Part shown: positions 1-14,652 of the stretch, one piece after another
How the letters are laid out: each line of letters starts with the position of its first letter
Position numbering within the stretch: position 1 is the stretch's first letter
Program-made: the position numbers and the translations under genes
From: Cardiocondyla obscurior
Lineage: Eukaryota; Arthropoda; Insecta; Hymenoptera; Formicidae
DNA length: 64,000 nucleotides
Assembly: GCF_019399895.1 (NCBI RefSeq)
Contig: NC_091878.1
Location: forward strand, 2,852,001 to 2,916,000
Direction of reading: 5' to 3'
The notes under the pieces: model-generated
What the model saw: the letters and a program-made list of their open reading frames with translations, nothing else
Databases searched by the model: none
Told to the model about the DNA's origin: nothing

Positions 1-3000
1 TCTACGAAATTTGCAATGAATTTATAGTTACATTAACTATCGAATTAAGGGAGATAACTCTGCTAATTTCTCCTTAACGACACTTTCCTTCGTCTCCCAT
101 CGGCCATGTTAAACTTCATATACCGGCAATTAAGTTTTAATCTTCGCGGAATGACTCCGATATAATCTGCCGGAGAGCCCGTGAATAATATGAATCGCGA
201 GGTTCAACAATTAGACGAATACATTTCACGATAAAGGTCCTGCGCGAAATTACAAAACATAAAGTTTCAGCTGAATTTAACGTGGATATCTGTTTAATAA
301 AATTTGTAACGTTTTTCTTTATCGCGTTACTATTAGCATAATGGTAAGCGCTATTTCTGCTTTTGCAAATAGATAACAAAATATTATCGAAAAATCAGTA
401 ACTGTTGCAGCTAGAAACTCGGAGAAATATCGACTCGTAAAATGCCTCGCATAAATATACCCTTCACGTATAGATAAAAGGAGTATATTCCTCGTGGGAG
501 TGAACACAGTTCACGATCAAACCACAAATACACGTCTGGTCGAAGAAAACTGGACGCGAACAAAACTTTTGACGTCTCATTTAGCCCAATCTGTCGAAAC
601 GGTCCCGTGGAGAAGCAATTTCCCGGGAAGTAAGTAGAAAATTCAACGTAAAGTCTGGCATTCCCCGACGTTCCAACAACGTCTATAAATATCTTTAAAT
701 CATTCACAATGACTAAACACGTCGACAAAAATGCGTTCGTTATTTATACTGCATAAGAATTATGCGAGTATTAGCGGTGACAAATTTGCAATAAAATTTA
801 TGTAAAAAATTTATAAATGTAACATAAGGCTTGTATTAGCGGTACAAATAATTTATATCTGTCTCCTCAATTGTAATGGAAAACTAGAGTCCGTTCGCGC
901 AAATTTTAAGAATCAATCAAAGATATTTATTTATACGTTGATAACCCGATTAATAATATTAAATAAGTAGTAAAATCTTATAAAATAATAGAAATAACTA
1001 CATCATTTATGAGATATGCATCTCAATTTTCGACTTCAGGATATATGGCCAGTTAGAAACGTCAATGGTACTTGGTAGAATAACTTTTCCAACTATGAAA
1101 TATTCTCTCATAAGCGACGCGATGCATCTTACTCGGTAATGTCGTTCATTATCCAGAGTGCAACGTAGCGATCGTAGCGAGATACGGAGTTCACACGATC
1201 AATTCGTACGTTATTTGATGCAACGTTCATAAAAGATACAAAAAAAAAAAAAAAAATTTCTGTCAGCGTTATTTAAAGTTCTACATTTTACCGAATTAAA
1301 TATATATCGATTTTTCAACGCGATACATTCATGGTATAATTTTAAATTACATTTAAAGCAAATTATTTATTTCTTTTTCACGATGTACTCTGAAAAATAT
1401 GAAAAAGTCAAACCTGTGCACCGCGGAAAGCGAAAAAGTCGCGACTGAGAAAAAAAAATCTGAATAAACGCAAAAAAAAATCGAGTAACGTTATATAAGA
1501 CGAACAAGGAAGGGACAAGATATCGGACGATACCACGGCAGAAACCGTTACTTTTCTGAAGAAAATAAAAGTACGCTAACGGAAAAAGAAAATGGAAAAG
1601 CCGGGAAGAGAGAAATGATTGCACAACAGAGGGTATCTTGTCGAGCTGACTTACGAGCGGCCAACGAAAAATTTCGCTGCACCTTCATTTCCTGCGCATG
1701 TTTATCCGTGATGTTACCTCGTAGTCGGCGGTTTTACTATAAAATATTTCTGTAAAAATCGCAAATTGTTCCTTCGCTCCAAGCACGAGGGTCTCATTTT
1801 CGTACAGCGATGAGAGAGAACTCAAGTGTGTCTCGAACGATACGATTACATAGTGAGCAAAGTAAAAGGATATGAAGTTATGGAATGATACGAGTGCTTC
1901 AAAAATTTTTTTCGAAAGAATATATCGGTGACAAAATTTATAATATCTCCCTCATCTCGTTATTCGGCCGATAACGACGTCTTTTAGACGTAATTTCGTT
2001 ACTAAGGATAACAATCGGGATACAGTTACCAACTGGAATCGATACGACGTGCAACGTAAAAGTGCACTTTAATATAAAATTTTTTAAAAATGTACAAAAA
2101 GAAATGCCTAAACGAAGGAAAATCCCGTAGTGAGCGCGGTCGGAATGCGGTCAATTTTAGGTATTGAAAGTATGTTTCCCACAAATGTTACCGGCGCGGA
2201 GCTTCCCGTTACACTCAAAGAGCCACCTGCCTTGGTCCTTTTTATTCACTTACGTTAAAGCGAAGCTGCAGGGTGCCGGTGTACATAGACGACGTGGCCG
2301 ACGTACCGGGCTGAGACTCCTTTCGATCCATCGCACAGGTTCTCTCACACTTTGCGTCGCGCACAGAGCTTTTGATAGCTTCCTTTTTTTTTCGTCCTTT
2401 ACCGGACACTTTATGCTCGTATGTCTAGCCGGATCGAACAAAGTCCATCGGCGATAGTTTCGTCGGTTCCCTCTCTCGAGAAACCCGCTCTCGTATTTTA
2501 GCTTGTCGTCGATCGTTAAATTGAAGCGGCTCCAGCGCAAAAAGCGCTCGCACGTAGTCCAGATAAATGAAACGCCTATTATTTACGCAACATAAAATTT
2601 TTTGGTCGCTCTGAGCTCCGTCGGCCGAGCACGATCGAACATTTATTTCCGCGTAGTTTTACCGAACGCGTCGAGCTTAAACGGCAACAATAACGATTAA
2701 AAAACGAACGTTTTTCGAAATTGTAAAATTTCCATCGCAACCAGTCGATGTTAAAAAAACAACGCTTTTATCCGTCGGATTTCATAATAAACAATGCGTT
2801 TTTTAGGGCCATCTAAATAATCTCGCGTAGATATTCGTTTTCAATAACCGCACGCGCGTTGCTTCAGCCCACATTATACAAACCCGTATCGGTATACTTT
2901 CGTATTTGCGCGCCGCGAAATAAATTTTCCCCCGTCCATGTGCAATCCATCAATATCATTATCATAATCATCTACATATCAAGCAGCTTAAAGAAACAAA

Positions 3001-3681
3001 ACGGAAACTGCACTACGTCATTTTCCGCGTAACTTCTATGAGAAGGGTATATCGATCGACGCGAGATATCAGATTTTAATAACGTTAAAAGCGCCGATGC
3101 CTCGCAAATTAAATTTTCTAAGAGAGGCCTCTTCCTTTACAGAATATTGCGTGCATAAAATATGCAAGTCCAATGCATAATATGTTCTCACATTTAATAA
3201 CGTCATTATTTAATTACGATAACAATCAATCTTCGGCGCTTTCTCGGGAAACCAGAAAGGGCTTTAAAGTAATAACGATATATTCCTGGAATACGTATTC
3301 CCTTCGGTTAAACGGGAAGACATCAGAATGGACAAAATGCCAAACCGTCACCTGTCAAACTGTCGGCTCGCATCGACCTGCGTGGCCCAAATCGTTGACG
3401 TGGTACATAATGCAAATACAACGGCTAGCCGCAATGTCAAAACTCCGAAATATCCGACGCAGCGATAAGTGCGTAAAGAATTCAATGCTGCAGCATTTTT
3501 AAGACAAAAATATTTAAAAGAAAAAGAAACATAAAAAAGAAAAAAAGTTATTTTGCGCGCACAGTAAAACGCGCGTTTAGAATAGACCGCGTGGTTCGAT
3601 CGAATGTTTTCAAGCCGACAAAATTCCTCATTACACAATTCGATATTCGAACGACGTATGCCGTATTTTCGCCGCAACAAG

Positions 3682-3703
3682 GAGAGAGAGAGAGAGAGAG
3701 AGA
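3682..3703 (+). repeat. (GA)n microsatellite
   Basis: Eleven GA units. It explains the LSLSLS and RERERE stretches in overlapping spurious ORFs. Confidence 0.9.
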
Positions 3704-6700
3704 AAATGCGAGACGAGGCTGGATACGCTGTATCGATTTTCGTTTCGTTCAGTATTTCACCAACTGCATCCCTAATTTTCATTGGAACCGTTCCGTCCCT
3801 TTCAAAATTGCATTATCGATTTCCATACGCGATAACAGGTCTTTAATATCGATAACAAGCGCATTCAATTAAGCACAATAGAGAACCCTGCGAGCGAAAC
3901 AGCAAAGGGTTAGATTTTAAAACGTTGCATACATGATTATTCATGAGATTTACATCCTAAACCGCAAGTTGCGTGTAAGAGTAAACGTGGTAAAATTCGC
4001 AAATAAATTCGATACTACATGGGGATTTTAATACGATAGAGATATAAATTTTAAAAGGTTCGGAGGTAAGGGAGCCTTCAATTTCTGCCATTAAACATTC
4101 AAAAGTACATTGTAATCTGCTCAGAAGTGCACTCTGATTCTATTGTCAGTCCCAAATCAACCAGCCGGTCGCAGAAAATTATCATTCGCGGCACTTAAAT
4201 TCAGTCAAAATGACCGTAATGCATAATTCCGGCAAAGAGTATCAACGATATCTCTCGAGGATTTACAAATACGGAATTACGAATTTTCGAATAATCAGCT
4301 TCCCATTCGTTAACAAGGCAAATATTTATCATCCTCTGCACACCGGCTAAATAACCATGTGCGCAAACACATCGTGCGTCGAGGGCTGCGTTGACACTGA
4401 AAATCGTTTTTCAGCCCCGGAATATAAAAAGCGCGGCCAACAGCTTAACAAAAACAAAAACAACCGAGAAAAAAAAATTGCATTTACGTGCAATCAGTCG
4501 AGAATCGTGTCAGCAACGATTAATAAACAATCACGACGTCGCGTAGCTTGATTTTCGATACGCGTGTACTTCGGCGAGAGCGCGTAGTCGAACTGAATTC
4601 GGCATCTGACGCTGCTTCATGGGTACCCTTGGTAGCTAGGGAACGGTATATATCTATCCTTTATCCTGTGGGATACGGACATAGGGTGCAAAATTCGTGT
4701 AGTGGAGGGTGCTGTTGAGCGAATGCTGCGAACCGTACAAAATTTAAAGCAAACGCAAATCGGACCTGTTTCGATTACAAGAAATACATACATATTCTCT
4801 CTCATCGTTATTCAACACGTAATGCATAATAAATGAATTACTGTTCTGTGTCAAAGAATAATTGAGTCAACATTTTTTCTTTCTTTAATTATAATACTTT
4901 AAAAAAAAAAAAAAAGAGTAGATTGTTCTAAATTCGCGTACCGCGATTCGATTAATTTTGTTAAAAATGAAATTCGTTTATCAAAAAGTAAAATCCAATA
5001 AGTGATTGCGAGTTTAAAAATGTTAGCTTGGCACAATAATTTTTTTTTTTCTTATTTTTAACTTAATTGCACAGAAATAAAATATAATTACGACAGTTAC
5101 AGGTTTTCTTTAATAAAATTGTAACGTGCAAATATAGAAACGGCGTAATTTTAGAATTAAACTTTTAATGTGTAAAACGTGTGTTTCAACCCGTCGCTGC
5201 CATTACACCTAATCCGATAGAACAGGGATCGACAGAGAACATGCGTATTGCGCACACGCAAAATACCTCACCGTGGTATAAAGAGCACAAGCCCTCTTAA
5301 CTATTTCAAAAATTATAAAATAATTAATTATAATATTTAAACATTATATAATTAATTTTAAAAATATAATATATTAGATAATATATAGGTTTAAAGTTAA
5401 ATATTCTCTCGCAGTTATTTTAAATAAAATAATACCATCTTTATACACCGACGTTTGAATTAAAGCCAGCAAAAGCAGCAAAACAACAAGAGGATATTAA
5501 ACTATTGTTTCTACATATTACTCTTTTGGCAAAGATATACGATCGTAGTAATTCGCGATACGCGTGTAACGCGGAAGTAACCCGGACGTGTATGAAGATG
5601 TACGATGTACGTCACAAACGCATTTGCCATTAACTGAAGTACACGACGACTGCACGAACGGCATAAAAGCAACTGCAAACCTTTCTTCCTTTCTACGTTA
5701 TAAAGAACTGAATCGCATCGTGACGAGACTACAAAAAAAAAAAAAAAAGTAGAAATCGTTTAAAAAGAGGCGAGCTTAAAATGGCCAACGAAATGAAAAG
5801 ACTTGGTATATATAATTATTAGTCTCTAAATGTAAATTATATAAAAGGCACGCGGGCAAAATATATTTTATTTTAAGAGTTTATACAATAGTTGCAAAAT
5901 TAGTAGAAAGACGAAGGGTTTCGAACGGTATTACGTCGATTTCGCCGTCTGAATTCAGTCGAATAACGTTTCCGACGGTGCCTGACCGAGAAACTGCGTC
6001 AAGACGGATCGCGATTTCGCCTAAAGATAGCAACGATGAGGAGACCGTGAATTTCAATTTTCGCGTGGAAAATCTGCGACACTCCGCACGTCACCGCGCC
6101 AGGCGACACGTATATCTGTATATACAAGCTGTAAGCTCGCACGCGTTATGGAATGAGGACGGCTATTCACCGGATACCGGCATAACCGGGAAATTGCGAG
6201 ATCGTGGAAGGTTCTTCATAACTACAGGCGCGCGCGACTCCTGACATTATTACTCGGCGAGTCCTCGGCGACACGGTGTAAGGAGTGCAGCCCTGAAATC
6301 CTCTGGGTCCGGACCGCGATGAGATGGTGCGTCGGAGTTATCAGACGCCAGCAACAAAGCCGGACGGAGGAAACGGGGGGAAATAATAGGGAGGGCGTTT
6401 ATTGCACCGGGTGTGAAGGACGTCGTTCGAAGGATGAAGAAATTCGTATATGCTTCGATGACAACGCGATAGGGAGGTATATCACAGATAACACAAGCGA
6501 GAGAATCATTCGTAAAATAATATACACTGTGTTGTAATGCAAAATTGCGCGAGGTTTCTCTTCTTATTATTTTTAACCTTTTCAGAGAGGTACACGAATT
6601 AATTACTTTATTCAGTACTTTAATTATTATATTACAAGTAAAATTTATTATTTGAAATGGGAGTATTTGTCAAGCGTCTAAAAGCACATTTCGTGCTAAC

Positions 6701-6848
6701 ATGCATCCCGGATTTTGTAATTAGGCTTTGTCAGATGAATTCCGTTTCGTAGCAGGTGATGACAATGACTCGTGTAATGGTAACAGTGAAACGAGCTTAA
6801 GTAAGCTCATGAGACTAAAGAGGGACGAGACGAAGAAAAGGGAAGACG

Positions 6849-6886
6849 TGAGAGAGTGAGAGAGAGAAAGAGCGAGAGAGAGAAAC
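6849..6886 (+). repeat. imperfect (GA)n tract
   Basis: GAGA-rich run with T, A and C interruptions, a possible GAGA-factor type site but otherwise a simple repeat. Confidence 0.8.
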
Positions 6887-8308
6887 GAAATTCAATGTGA
6901 CAATTACAAGTAACTGTAATGAGATTTTGAGTGTGAGACGTGTGTGTTAAATATCTTAACCGCATGTGAAACAGACGCGTCTTCTTGAATGTATAATTAG
7001 TTCCTAAATTTACTCACTTAGCACGGACCGATTTTCGTAAAGAGGACACAATCTTACAGGTCAGCAATGATGCAAATAGAAACTTCTATATATTTTCGAT
7101 AAAATCACTATCTTTTTATATCCTCCGCGCGCCAAAATATCCCTTCCACGCTTTTCTCACAATCGGAAATCAATAGCAACGCCAGCGTAACAAACTTATT
7201 GTTTTCAGTCATCCCTCAAAATGCATCCGAAAATTCCGAATCCCCCGTTCTAAAGTGCAGGTAGAAAGAAGACCGCGCCGATTTGTCATTTGTCAGAACA
7301 CAATATCGCTGATTAATCAAGTGCGCCATTTGTCCTATTCACAACCGCCTGGCGCGAGCTGTGAGGGAAAAAAAATGACTTCGCTTTCGTTCGAATAAAG
7401 AAGAATTCTTGTGCCGAAAGGAAACCTTATCGCGCCGATTTTTTTTCCAAAGCTTTCGCATTAACGAGCAAACCATCCAGTTATTATTATTATATTTTTT
7501 TTTTCTCTTTAGCGAAAAATACTGCCACGTTAAAGTTAATACTTTATACCATTTCTTTGTCGTTAGTAATAATTACCGCCGATAAAAAACGATAAAGAAA
7601 AATATCTAGGCAACTATATGTATATGTTATAAGTATATAAACGTGAATTAAGAGCGACGGAACATCAGAATTAAAATAAGAATTTTTCTTATACGTGTAA
7701 TGAGACTTTCGTTCGCGCGCGAAAGAATGTGACTTTAATACCAACTCTTTGGGACTGACTTGTAAGTTTCCAGAATATAATGTAGAAAGGCACAAAGGAA
7801 ACGAAGGGGGCATGCAATAATGTACTCTTGTGCCTCGCTTCGAGAAAATTTACAGTAAACGTTCGCATTATTTCCGCGGTAGAGTTTCCCTAGAAGAAGA
7901 CTATCGCACGTAAAGATAATAGAGAAAGAAGACCAGATATTTGCGAAGTAAAACGCGGAAGCACCTCGATAGTGCACAAGTTTTTACGGTAAAAATTCAC
8001 ATCCGACGCGTATCACATAATACCTTTTTTTACGATTTACCTAAATGTAACTCTAACATACCGGCAAAACTTTTCTGCAATTCCTATAATTAAAACGCAA
8101 CTGCATGTAATAAAACGATAAAGCTAAAAGCCCATTATTACTTTACAAATTTGCAATACAATTTCCAGCTAGTTTTTAAATTACTGTTACGTTCCATTCA
8201 AACACAAATAAATTATAAAATAGAAACATAAAAAAATGCATCAGCATTTTATATAATTGCACAGAAGCATCCCATAGTTCCAGGAAAGTTCCACAAAATT
8301 GATATATT

Positions 8309-8316
<8 letters not shown>

Positions 8317-8341
<25 letters not shown>
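8317..8341 (+). repeat. A25 homopolymer
   Basis: A run of 25 A, the longest homopolymer I noticed in the window. No element body with target-site duplication was recognised upstream. Confidence 0.9.
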
Positions 8342-8978
8342 TAATGATAATACGGCATTACATTAAATCTGTAATAAAATCAATGATATCTTATTCCAAT
8401 TTCGATTCTGCTTAGAAAGCGACGATTTCGTGTTTGCCCTCGCCAATTCTGGATATCGATCCATTAAGCCCAATGCAATTAACAACTATGGCGGCATAAC
8501 GCGTAGCACGACGTCGACGCACAAAGGAAGGCGTGGCGGTGTTCGTTGGACCCTTAATGCCAATGCCAATGTCAGGGCTTTCCCGGTCAATCACCTAAAC
8601 ATCCCTACCTACGTATCTCAGAAGTTCTATGCACCCGTTGCGGCGGTTTCGCTCTTTCCCGCAGCTTCCCTTCCCCCGTCATCATCCGACGATAACTTTT
8701 CCACTTGTGGTACTACGCTCAACTGGCCGAATGAAAAAGCTAAGAGGGCATTTTACCCCTGAAGCAGCCACTTGAGTCGAGATCAACCTTGGGGGATAGA
8801 AATATCGACTGCACCCTCGCGACAGAGTGCGAGGTTACCGACGTCGGAGCTTTTAGCTTTCACCGCTGCTTTTACCGTTCGCTCGTACGAAATAACGACG
8901 GCGCGCCGTAAGAATCGACGTAAATCTCGTAATATCTATTTGAGAAGATCAGCAACCGGTAATTAATTATATAAATAC

Positions 8979-9077
8979 CTTCTGCTTGTCCAGAAGATGC
9001 AGGATTTCGTCGACGTCGCCAACGACCACAGATTGTTGCCGCAACATCTCTTCTTCGACCGTAAGCCAGTCACGTAT
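8979..9077 (-). CDS. Dys: dystrophin exon 20 of window (start of R20)
   Basis: 33 codons, acceptor ACGTTGCAG, donor AAG|GTATTT, phase 0/0. It reads IRDWLTVEEEMLRQQSVVVG then DVDEILHLLDKQK. Human R20 reads TDWLSLLDQVIKSQRVMVGD and then LEDINEMIIKQK, so Trp, VxVGD and the final KQK all line up. The preceding exon ends DKSVLQ, giving an unbroken helix. The next exon is beyond position 1. Confidence 0.93.
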
Positions 9078-12000
9078 CTGCAACGTAATTGAACAAATAA
9101 TTAATATATAAATTAAAGAAATAAAAATTGAAAATTATTTTAAGCAAAAATAATTTTATTTCATAATAAGAGCGTGATCAAATTAATCGGCGTGTCTCTG
9201 ATAATCAATCGATAAAACGATAATTTATCTTGATGAATTAATTTCAAATTAGCCATCTCAATTAACTTATATCCCTTAGTAAACGTGCGTATCAGCGCCG
9301 ATAGGAAATATATCCGTCTCCTCGTCTGAAAGTGGTTGAAACCAGGTGGAAAAGAGCTGACGAAAAAGGGGAGGACGCAAGACCGGAATTAGGATATTTG
9401 CCACCGGAAATTAGTAGGGAGTGTCCGTTCGTAAGTGGCCGACTTCGATTTACTTCCAATATTCGCTAACAATCGAGAATAGGCGAATTCTGAATACGCG
9501 AGATGGGCTCTAAACCATGCATTAAATATCAAGCATGTATTCTCCAATAAATATAGAGTTCAAATTCTCGATTAAAATCTAATTACGGTTAAGTGTCGAT
9601 CATCCTAAGGTGTCGACGATAACCAAAATAAGCGATCGCGTGTGAAGCAATTTTCAGTAATTCTCGATGACGGGGGAAAAAAAAATCTACAAACATGATT
9701 ACTCTAAACGGATTGTACCGCTTTTGTATGGGATGAGTGAGTGCTCAATTGCATCACAAATTTACATTTTCCAACAGCCATTACAACGAACAGTTTTTCC
9801 TTGTAAAGGGCTCTATCGGTGCGCTTAATTAAATATCAAGGCAAGTTGCGTAATCACATTTCCATTGCAACTACGAGTTGTAAAGCCAATAATACAATTT
9901 AAAAGCACGTATGCGCGCACGCGCGCGTAACGCTTCGCTAGGCACCGGACATATCTCCGTTAGCAATTCTGGTGCACGCTTTCTCGTTGTGTGTCGAGTT
10001 CTATTCAAAATACTTCAAAAGATCGCGACAGTCAAATAAATATTCTCGGCAAATAAGATATTTAAAAAAAAAAAAGAAAAAGAAACAAGTTAAAAATTCT
10101 CGAACTAACCACCGGACAGGTCAGTCAATCGGTCGATCAGCGATGCAACGGTAAGCATGCGAGAAACTCAAAGTAGCATTCGACGAGGGCTGCCCCCGGA
10201 TCGCAAACGTGGAACTTTCGGGGGAGTCGATAAATCGCGGAAGAGATAAACCGTAGTGCTACAGGAAATTAAGGTCTCGCTCGATCCCGACAACCCCCGG
10301 AGTCTGCCACCTAGACTAAGCTTCAGGGCTCGTTCCGCCTTTCACCCACCCTTGTCCGACTCGAAGCGCCCCTTGATTAAGTGCCCGTTGTCGAAGAATG
10401 ATCATATCCCTCGTGTTCTCCGCCTCAAAACGGACACCCTACAACCGTACGTGTGTACACATTTTTCATACGTTATATAACTTACGTATTTTATTTGCAA
10501 GATAAAATACAGCGATCAAGAATCTAATAAGCTGAATACCGCAAAGAGACTCAGTTCGAAATTATTGGAGTACCATAGAAACGGCGAGCACGGGAATTCA
10601 ATGTAGGGAAGCATACGCTAATATCGCGTTTGCAGAAGTTTGGAATATGAAATTTGCTCCACACACGAAAATAGCACATACCGCACGTAAGCGTTTCTTG
10701 TCGACATTAATTTTCGGCCCCATTATTCAAGGAACGGTGCAACATTTATCATTCAAACAGAAAACCGCATTATAAAATACGCTACTATTAATCAATACGC
10801 TGTTGTAAAATCGGAAGACAAAAATAATCGCGAAAATAGAGTATTATTTTAGCGTCGATCAAAATCAATTTCCCAATTAAACGTCCTAAAATTAAACGCG
10901 CACGATGTGTTATTTATAATAAAAACATTTCAATTTGCATCACTAATCTAATTAGGATAATTGCTATCGCCGGACAACGAATTTCGCGTCGCGGTCGTAA
11001 CAAGTAGCACGCGCAAGATAAAAAAATAAAAAAAAGTAATCTATCGTTACAAGCCAAAATAGAATTTTATTGGCAACTTGATTCCTGCTCAAGTCTCGTT
11101 AGCTCGAGGCCTCTCATCGCTTTATGCAAACAGCACAATACTTGTCAGTGCGACAGCATATCCGGAAATAGAAGCCGGGAGATACCTATTATGGCGTTGG
11201 ACTGCCTGGAGTCTGACTGTTGACTCGGCAAATAGGAAAAGCGTACTGGAACTACTGAAGCCTATGTAACGTTTGCCGAGACGTTGGCAAAAGTTGTTTG
11301 GACAATAGACGGAGATATTACGTGTTACCGGGAAATATTAATAAGCCTCATGTAGTAATTAACTGGCTAATTGTTAACACATCCTCTCCCTCTTTCTCTC
11401 ATTTTCTCTATCATAATATCAATGATATTGTCGAAGCCAAACCGAACATAATAAAATTTATATCAAAATTTTTTTATATTAAACGTAATTAACTAAAATA
11501 ATAAATAAGAACCAGCATAATGGATAGAATAAAAAAATATGCTTTCTTAAATAATATTGTATCACAAAGAGAAAAAGTATTTCCGACTGTTGAAACCCGC
11601 GGAGTAAAAGAGAGACGTCGTGGGAATAAAAAAAAAACCTATTTATTAATAAATCACAAAATATTAATATTTATGTATAAAATGCTGATCACGTACCTTC
11701 CGCGTCGACTAAAATCTTAAAATTAAACTCACCGCGGCTAAGTACGTCCTTTAAATTAAATTTCCATGCTATAAAAGACGACGAATTTCCACTCCCTCGG
11801 ATCATGAATGAAGATAAAATTGGGATTTGATTTAATTTATTTTATTATATTTCGCGGATTGTACGTCCAGACTAAGTCTGTTACAAAAGAACAAGACGGG
11901 TACGGAGAATGAATGAGGATCAGGCGTGAAGGGAGAGAAACCGACAGAGTAATTCGATAAAATTGACCGAGTTACACGCCTGCATGAACGTCGACCCTTT

Positions 12001-14652
12001 TCCTCCTCTTACGCTGCCCACCGTCGTCGCACAAATCTAATTCCTATCCTTGATAACCGAACTCGTGCCACCAATTGCAGAATATTCCGTCAAAATTACA
12101 TCTCTTTCGAAATTTTCGTAACTAGATCGCGATCGAAAGGAGAATGCGAACTAGAAGTCGAGCCTCGAAATCCTATGAAGTATGCTGACGCGATAAGAAG
12201 TTATTGCTGAGACAGCATCAACAATAGGTCGGTCTTCCGAACTCCATTTGCAATTCCGGCGATGACTCTCCTCGATCCTCGATAAAGCTATTACTGTGCA
12301 TCTTGGGCATTTTTCGTTTACCGCTCACGTAAAAAGTTTATTGGAACTTACGATTGGAAGTATTGCCGACAATAAAAGACTATTCCAAAAATTTCAAGTA
12401 CGTGAAGCAATAAAGGAGGCAATAAATAACGATAAATTAAAAAAAAAATAATTACATTGCGAAATAAGAAATACTTATAAACGACATAAGCAGATTTCAA
12501 AAGCAGATTACAGTCAAGTAGATTCAGTAATTAGTATGCACTTCACGGAATCGATGAGAAGCGTGATGGGAAGCGACTTTTATTACGGCAAATTCCTGAT
12601 GAATAGAAGAACACGAATAAAATTATTCGATAAAAAAAAAAAATTTTTTTTTTTTTTATATTTTTAAAGACACGGAAATATTTAAAGTTCACTTTTTATT
12701 GTTCAAAAAATGAAAATAGCACAAAAGTATTCTTTTCTATTATTAATAATGTGCGACAAATTAATATCTGTTAAAAAAGGGATCTATATTTTCTCTATTC
12801 TCGTATTTTCAATACCTCATCACGGATTTATATTTAATTTATAACAAACCGTGTAAAAAGAAAAAAAATCTAGTTACAAAATTTACTTTATAAAAGCTGC
12901 CGCGTGTAAATGAAAACGGAATAAGAGCAGAAATAAATAAAAACGACTTGATATTAATTTGCACCGAAACTTTCTACGTCCATTTTTTTTCCTTTTTTTT
13001 TCTTTTGCCATTTCAAGTTGTTCGCCCACAATTTAACACTACATATTCTGCTCATAAACGTCGGTTACAGCTAGATCCGATATGACATATCAACGTTAAA
13101 ACAGAACATGTATAATATATGAGAGATATTGATCTGATACATCGCTCTACTCTGAATACTAATTGTGGAAAGCGGATCCAATTTAACCGACACCTTGATA
13201 ACCAAGTTAAGACTCCTCGCCCATAAGGGACATACTACAATGCTGACATGCACACAGAATAGAATATCGCAATATGCCTGCAAGCTTAACACAATCTAAT
13301 ACAATAGCGTTTTAATTTACGTTTACAAAGGAAATGCTTTTTCCATCAAAAATAACGAGTATATTCCTTTTAACTGCACTCTTTCGTTCTTTCTACAAAG
13401 CATGAGAATGTATCTGTTTTCCTGAGTTTAAATACACAGAGAGCTTGAAAAAAAAAAATACTAAAAAAAAAAACGAGTCGGTAAAGAAAAAAAGATCTAA
13501 TATCGTGCTCGTTAAAGTTCAAAAGGAACAAAATGTAATTAAACGTAGGAATAAAGTATAGCTGCACATACATATATGTATATACACATATACAATAGAT
13601 CGAGTAACATGTTACATACACAATCTTGTTACTCACTTTTATGTCTAACAAAAACAGTTTTCATTACGCAAGTTAAAAGCAGTTTCTTTCTCTGATATAT
13701 CTTTGTTATTCTTTCTGACGCGAGTTGTAAGAATAGAAATTTCGACTGCCAGCTAGAAAAATCTTTCAAAAAGTCGCGGCTTTTTTGCGCAAGAGCGTTG
13801 TAAAATATTTTCCGTAGACATTCGCTCGGGGACACACCGCCTACTGTCAGAGTCTAGGAATGCGCGTTACACTGCCATATTCTCGTCAGTCTCTCTCCAC
13901 GTTTCGCGTAATTTATGCGCTTTAATTAGCCGAGATGCCCGAGGACAGGCGAGCTCTTGCCGTTATCGTAACTCCGGCATTTTCGGCGACGCGAGAAAAC
14001 GACGGAAATTCACATTGCGAGCTTCACTCGTGTTCTATTCAAGGAAATCTTGTCGAGCAAGCGCCGTCTCTAGGGCAACACATTTAGATCGCGAGAGAAA
14101 AAGAATCAAAGCGAATCGAACGCGGGCGAGAATAAATCGTGAGACGTTCATTCGGAATTCTACCATCCCCTTGTCGCAACACCGGAATAATCAAATCAAT
14201 GTCTTCCAATTGAATTCTGAATTCTAACCGACCGTTAATTATCATTCATTATTTAAGCAAGCTTCTTCCCTTGAAACGTAACGATATCAACTTATCACAT
14301 TGTTTCTCGATGTGTATAATTTTTTAAAGCTTGTCTTGCGAAGTGCCATTAAACGTATATAACTTTTTAGTCCGCAACAGTTACGCAAAAAATAATTAAC
14401 TTTGCAGAAACAGAAGCTAATTCTATTCGATTGAAAAGCATACGAAAATTGTTGCGAGCATAAATCCAAATCTTATTCAATTAATCGCGTGGTTATAACT
14501 TTAAATCTCTGCGTGAAGAATCCCAGGAGCAAGTAGATAGCAAATTATAATACGAGACTAAATGTCGTATGTATTCGTCCCCTTTGCGTACACTTTCTGC
14601 GGCTGCTATTATTCTGGCAGCTTCACGCAGGCGTATAAGTAAGCGGGCTTAC
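9078..14652 (-). other. 5.6 kb intron between hinge exon and R20 exon
   Basis: AT-rich with many A/T homopolymers. A moderately GC-richer patch at about 13840-14110 has ORFs on both strands and a plus-strand TCAGTC, but nothing recognisable. A 25-bp alternating Pu-Py run (GCACGTATGCGCGCACGCGC and on) lies at 9905-9929. No dystrophin exon was found inside. Confidence 0.8.
9905..9929. repeat. 25-bp alternating purine-pyrimidine tract
   Basis: Strict alternation with mostly CG/CA steps, a strong Z-DNA candidate by sequence rule. Confidence 0.8.

Larger units (their letters stand above)
1..8978 (-). other. intron downstream of the R20 exon (continues past position 1)
   Basis: No exon continuing R20 was found on the minus strand. 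The DNA is AT-rich with CpG-rich patches at about 2150-2700, 5980-6480 and 8400-8960. ORFs of up to 144 codons occur on both strands; none has a domain, and the 144-codon one runs through a (GA)n repeat. Contains simple repeats listed separately. Confidence 0.8.

Noticed and set aside
3348..3782. 144-codon minus-strand ORF
   Set aside because: Part of it is translation of a (GA)n repeat (LSLSLS); the rest has no domain.
13629..13835. 68-codon minus-strand ORF resembling a helical first exon
   Set aside because: No ATG at its start (opens with GTG) and no splice join to dystrophin in the right phase that I could find.
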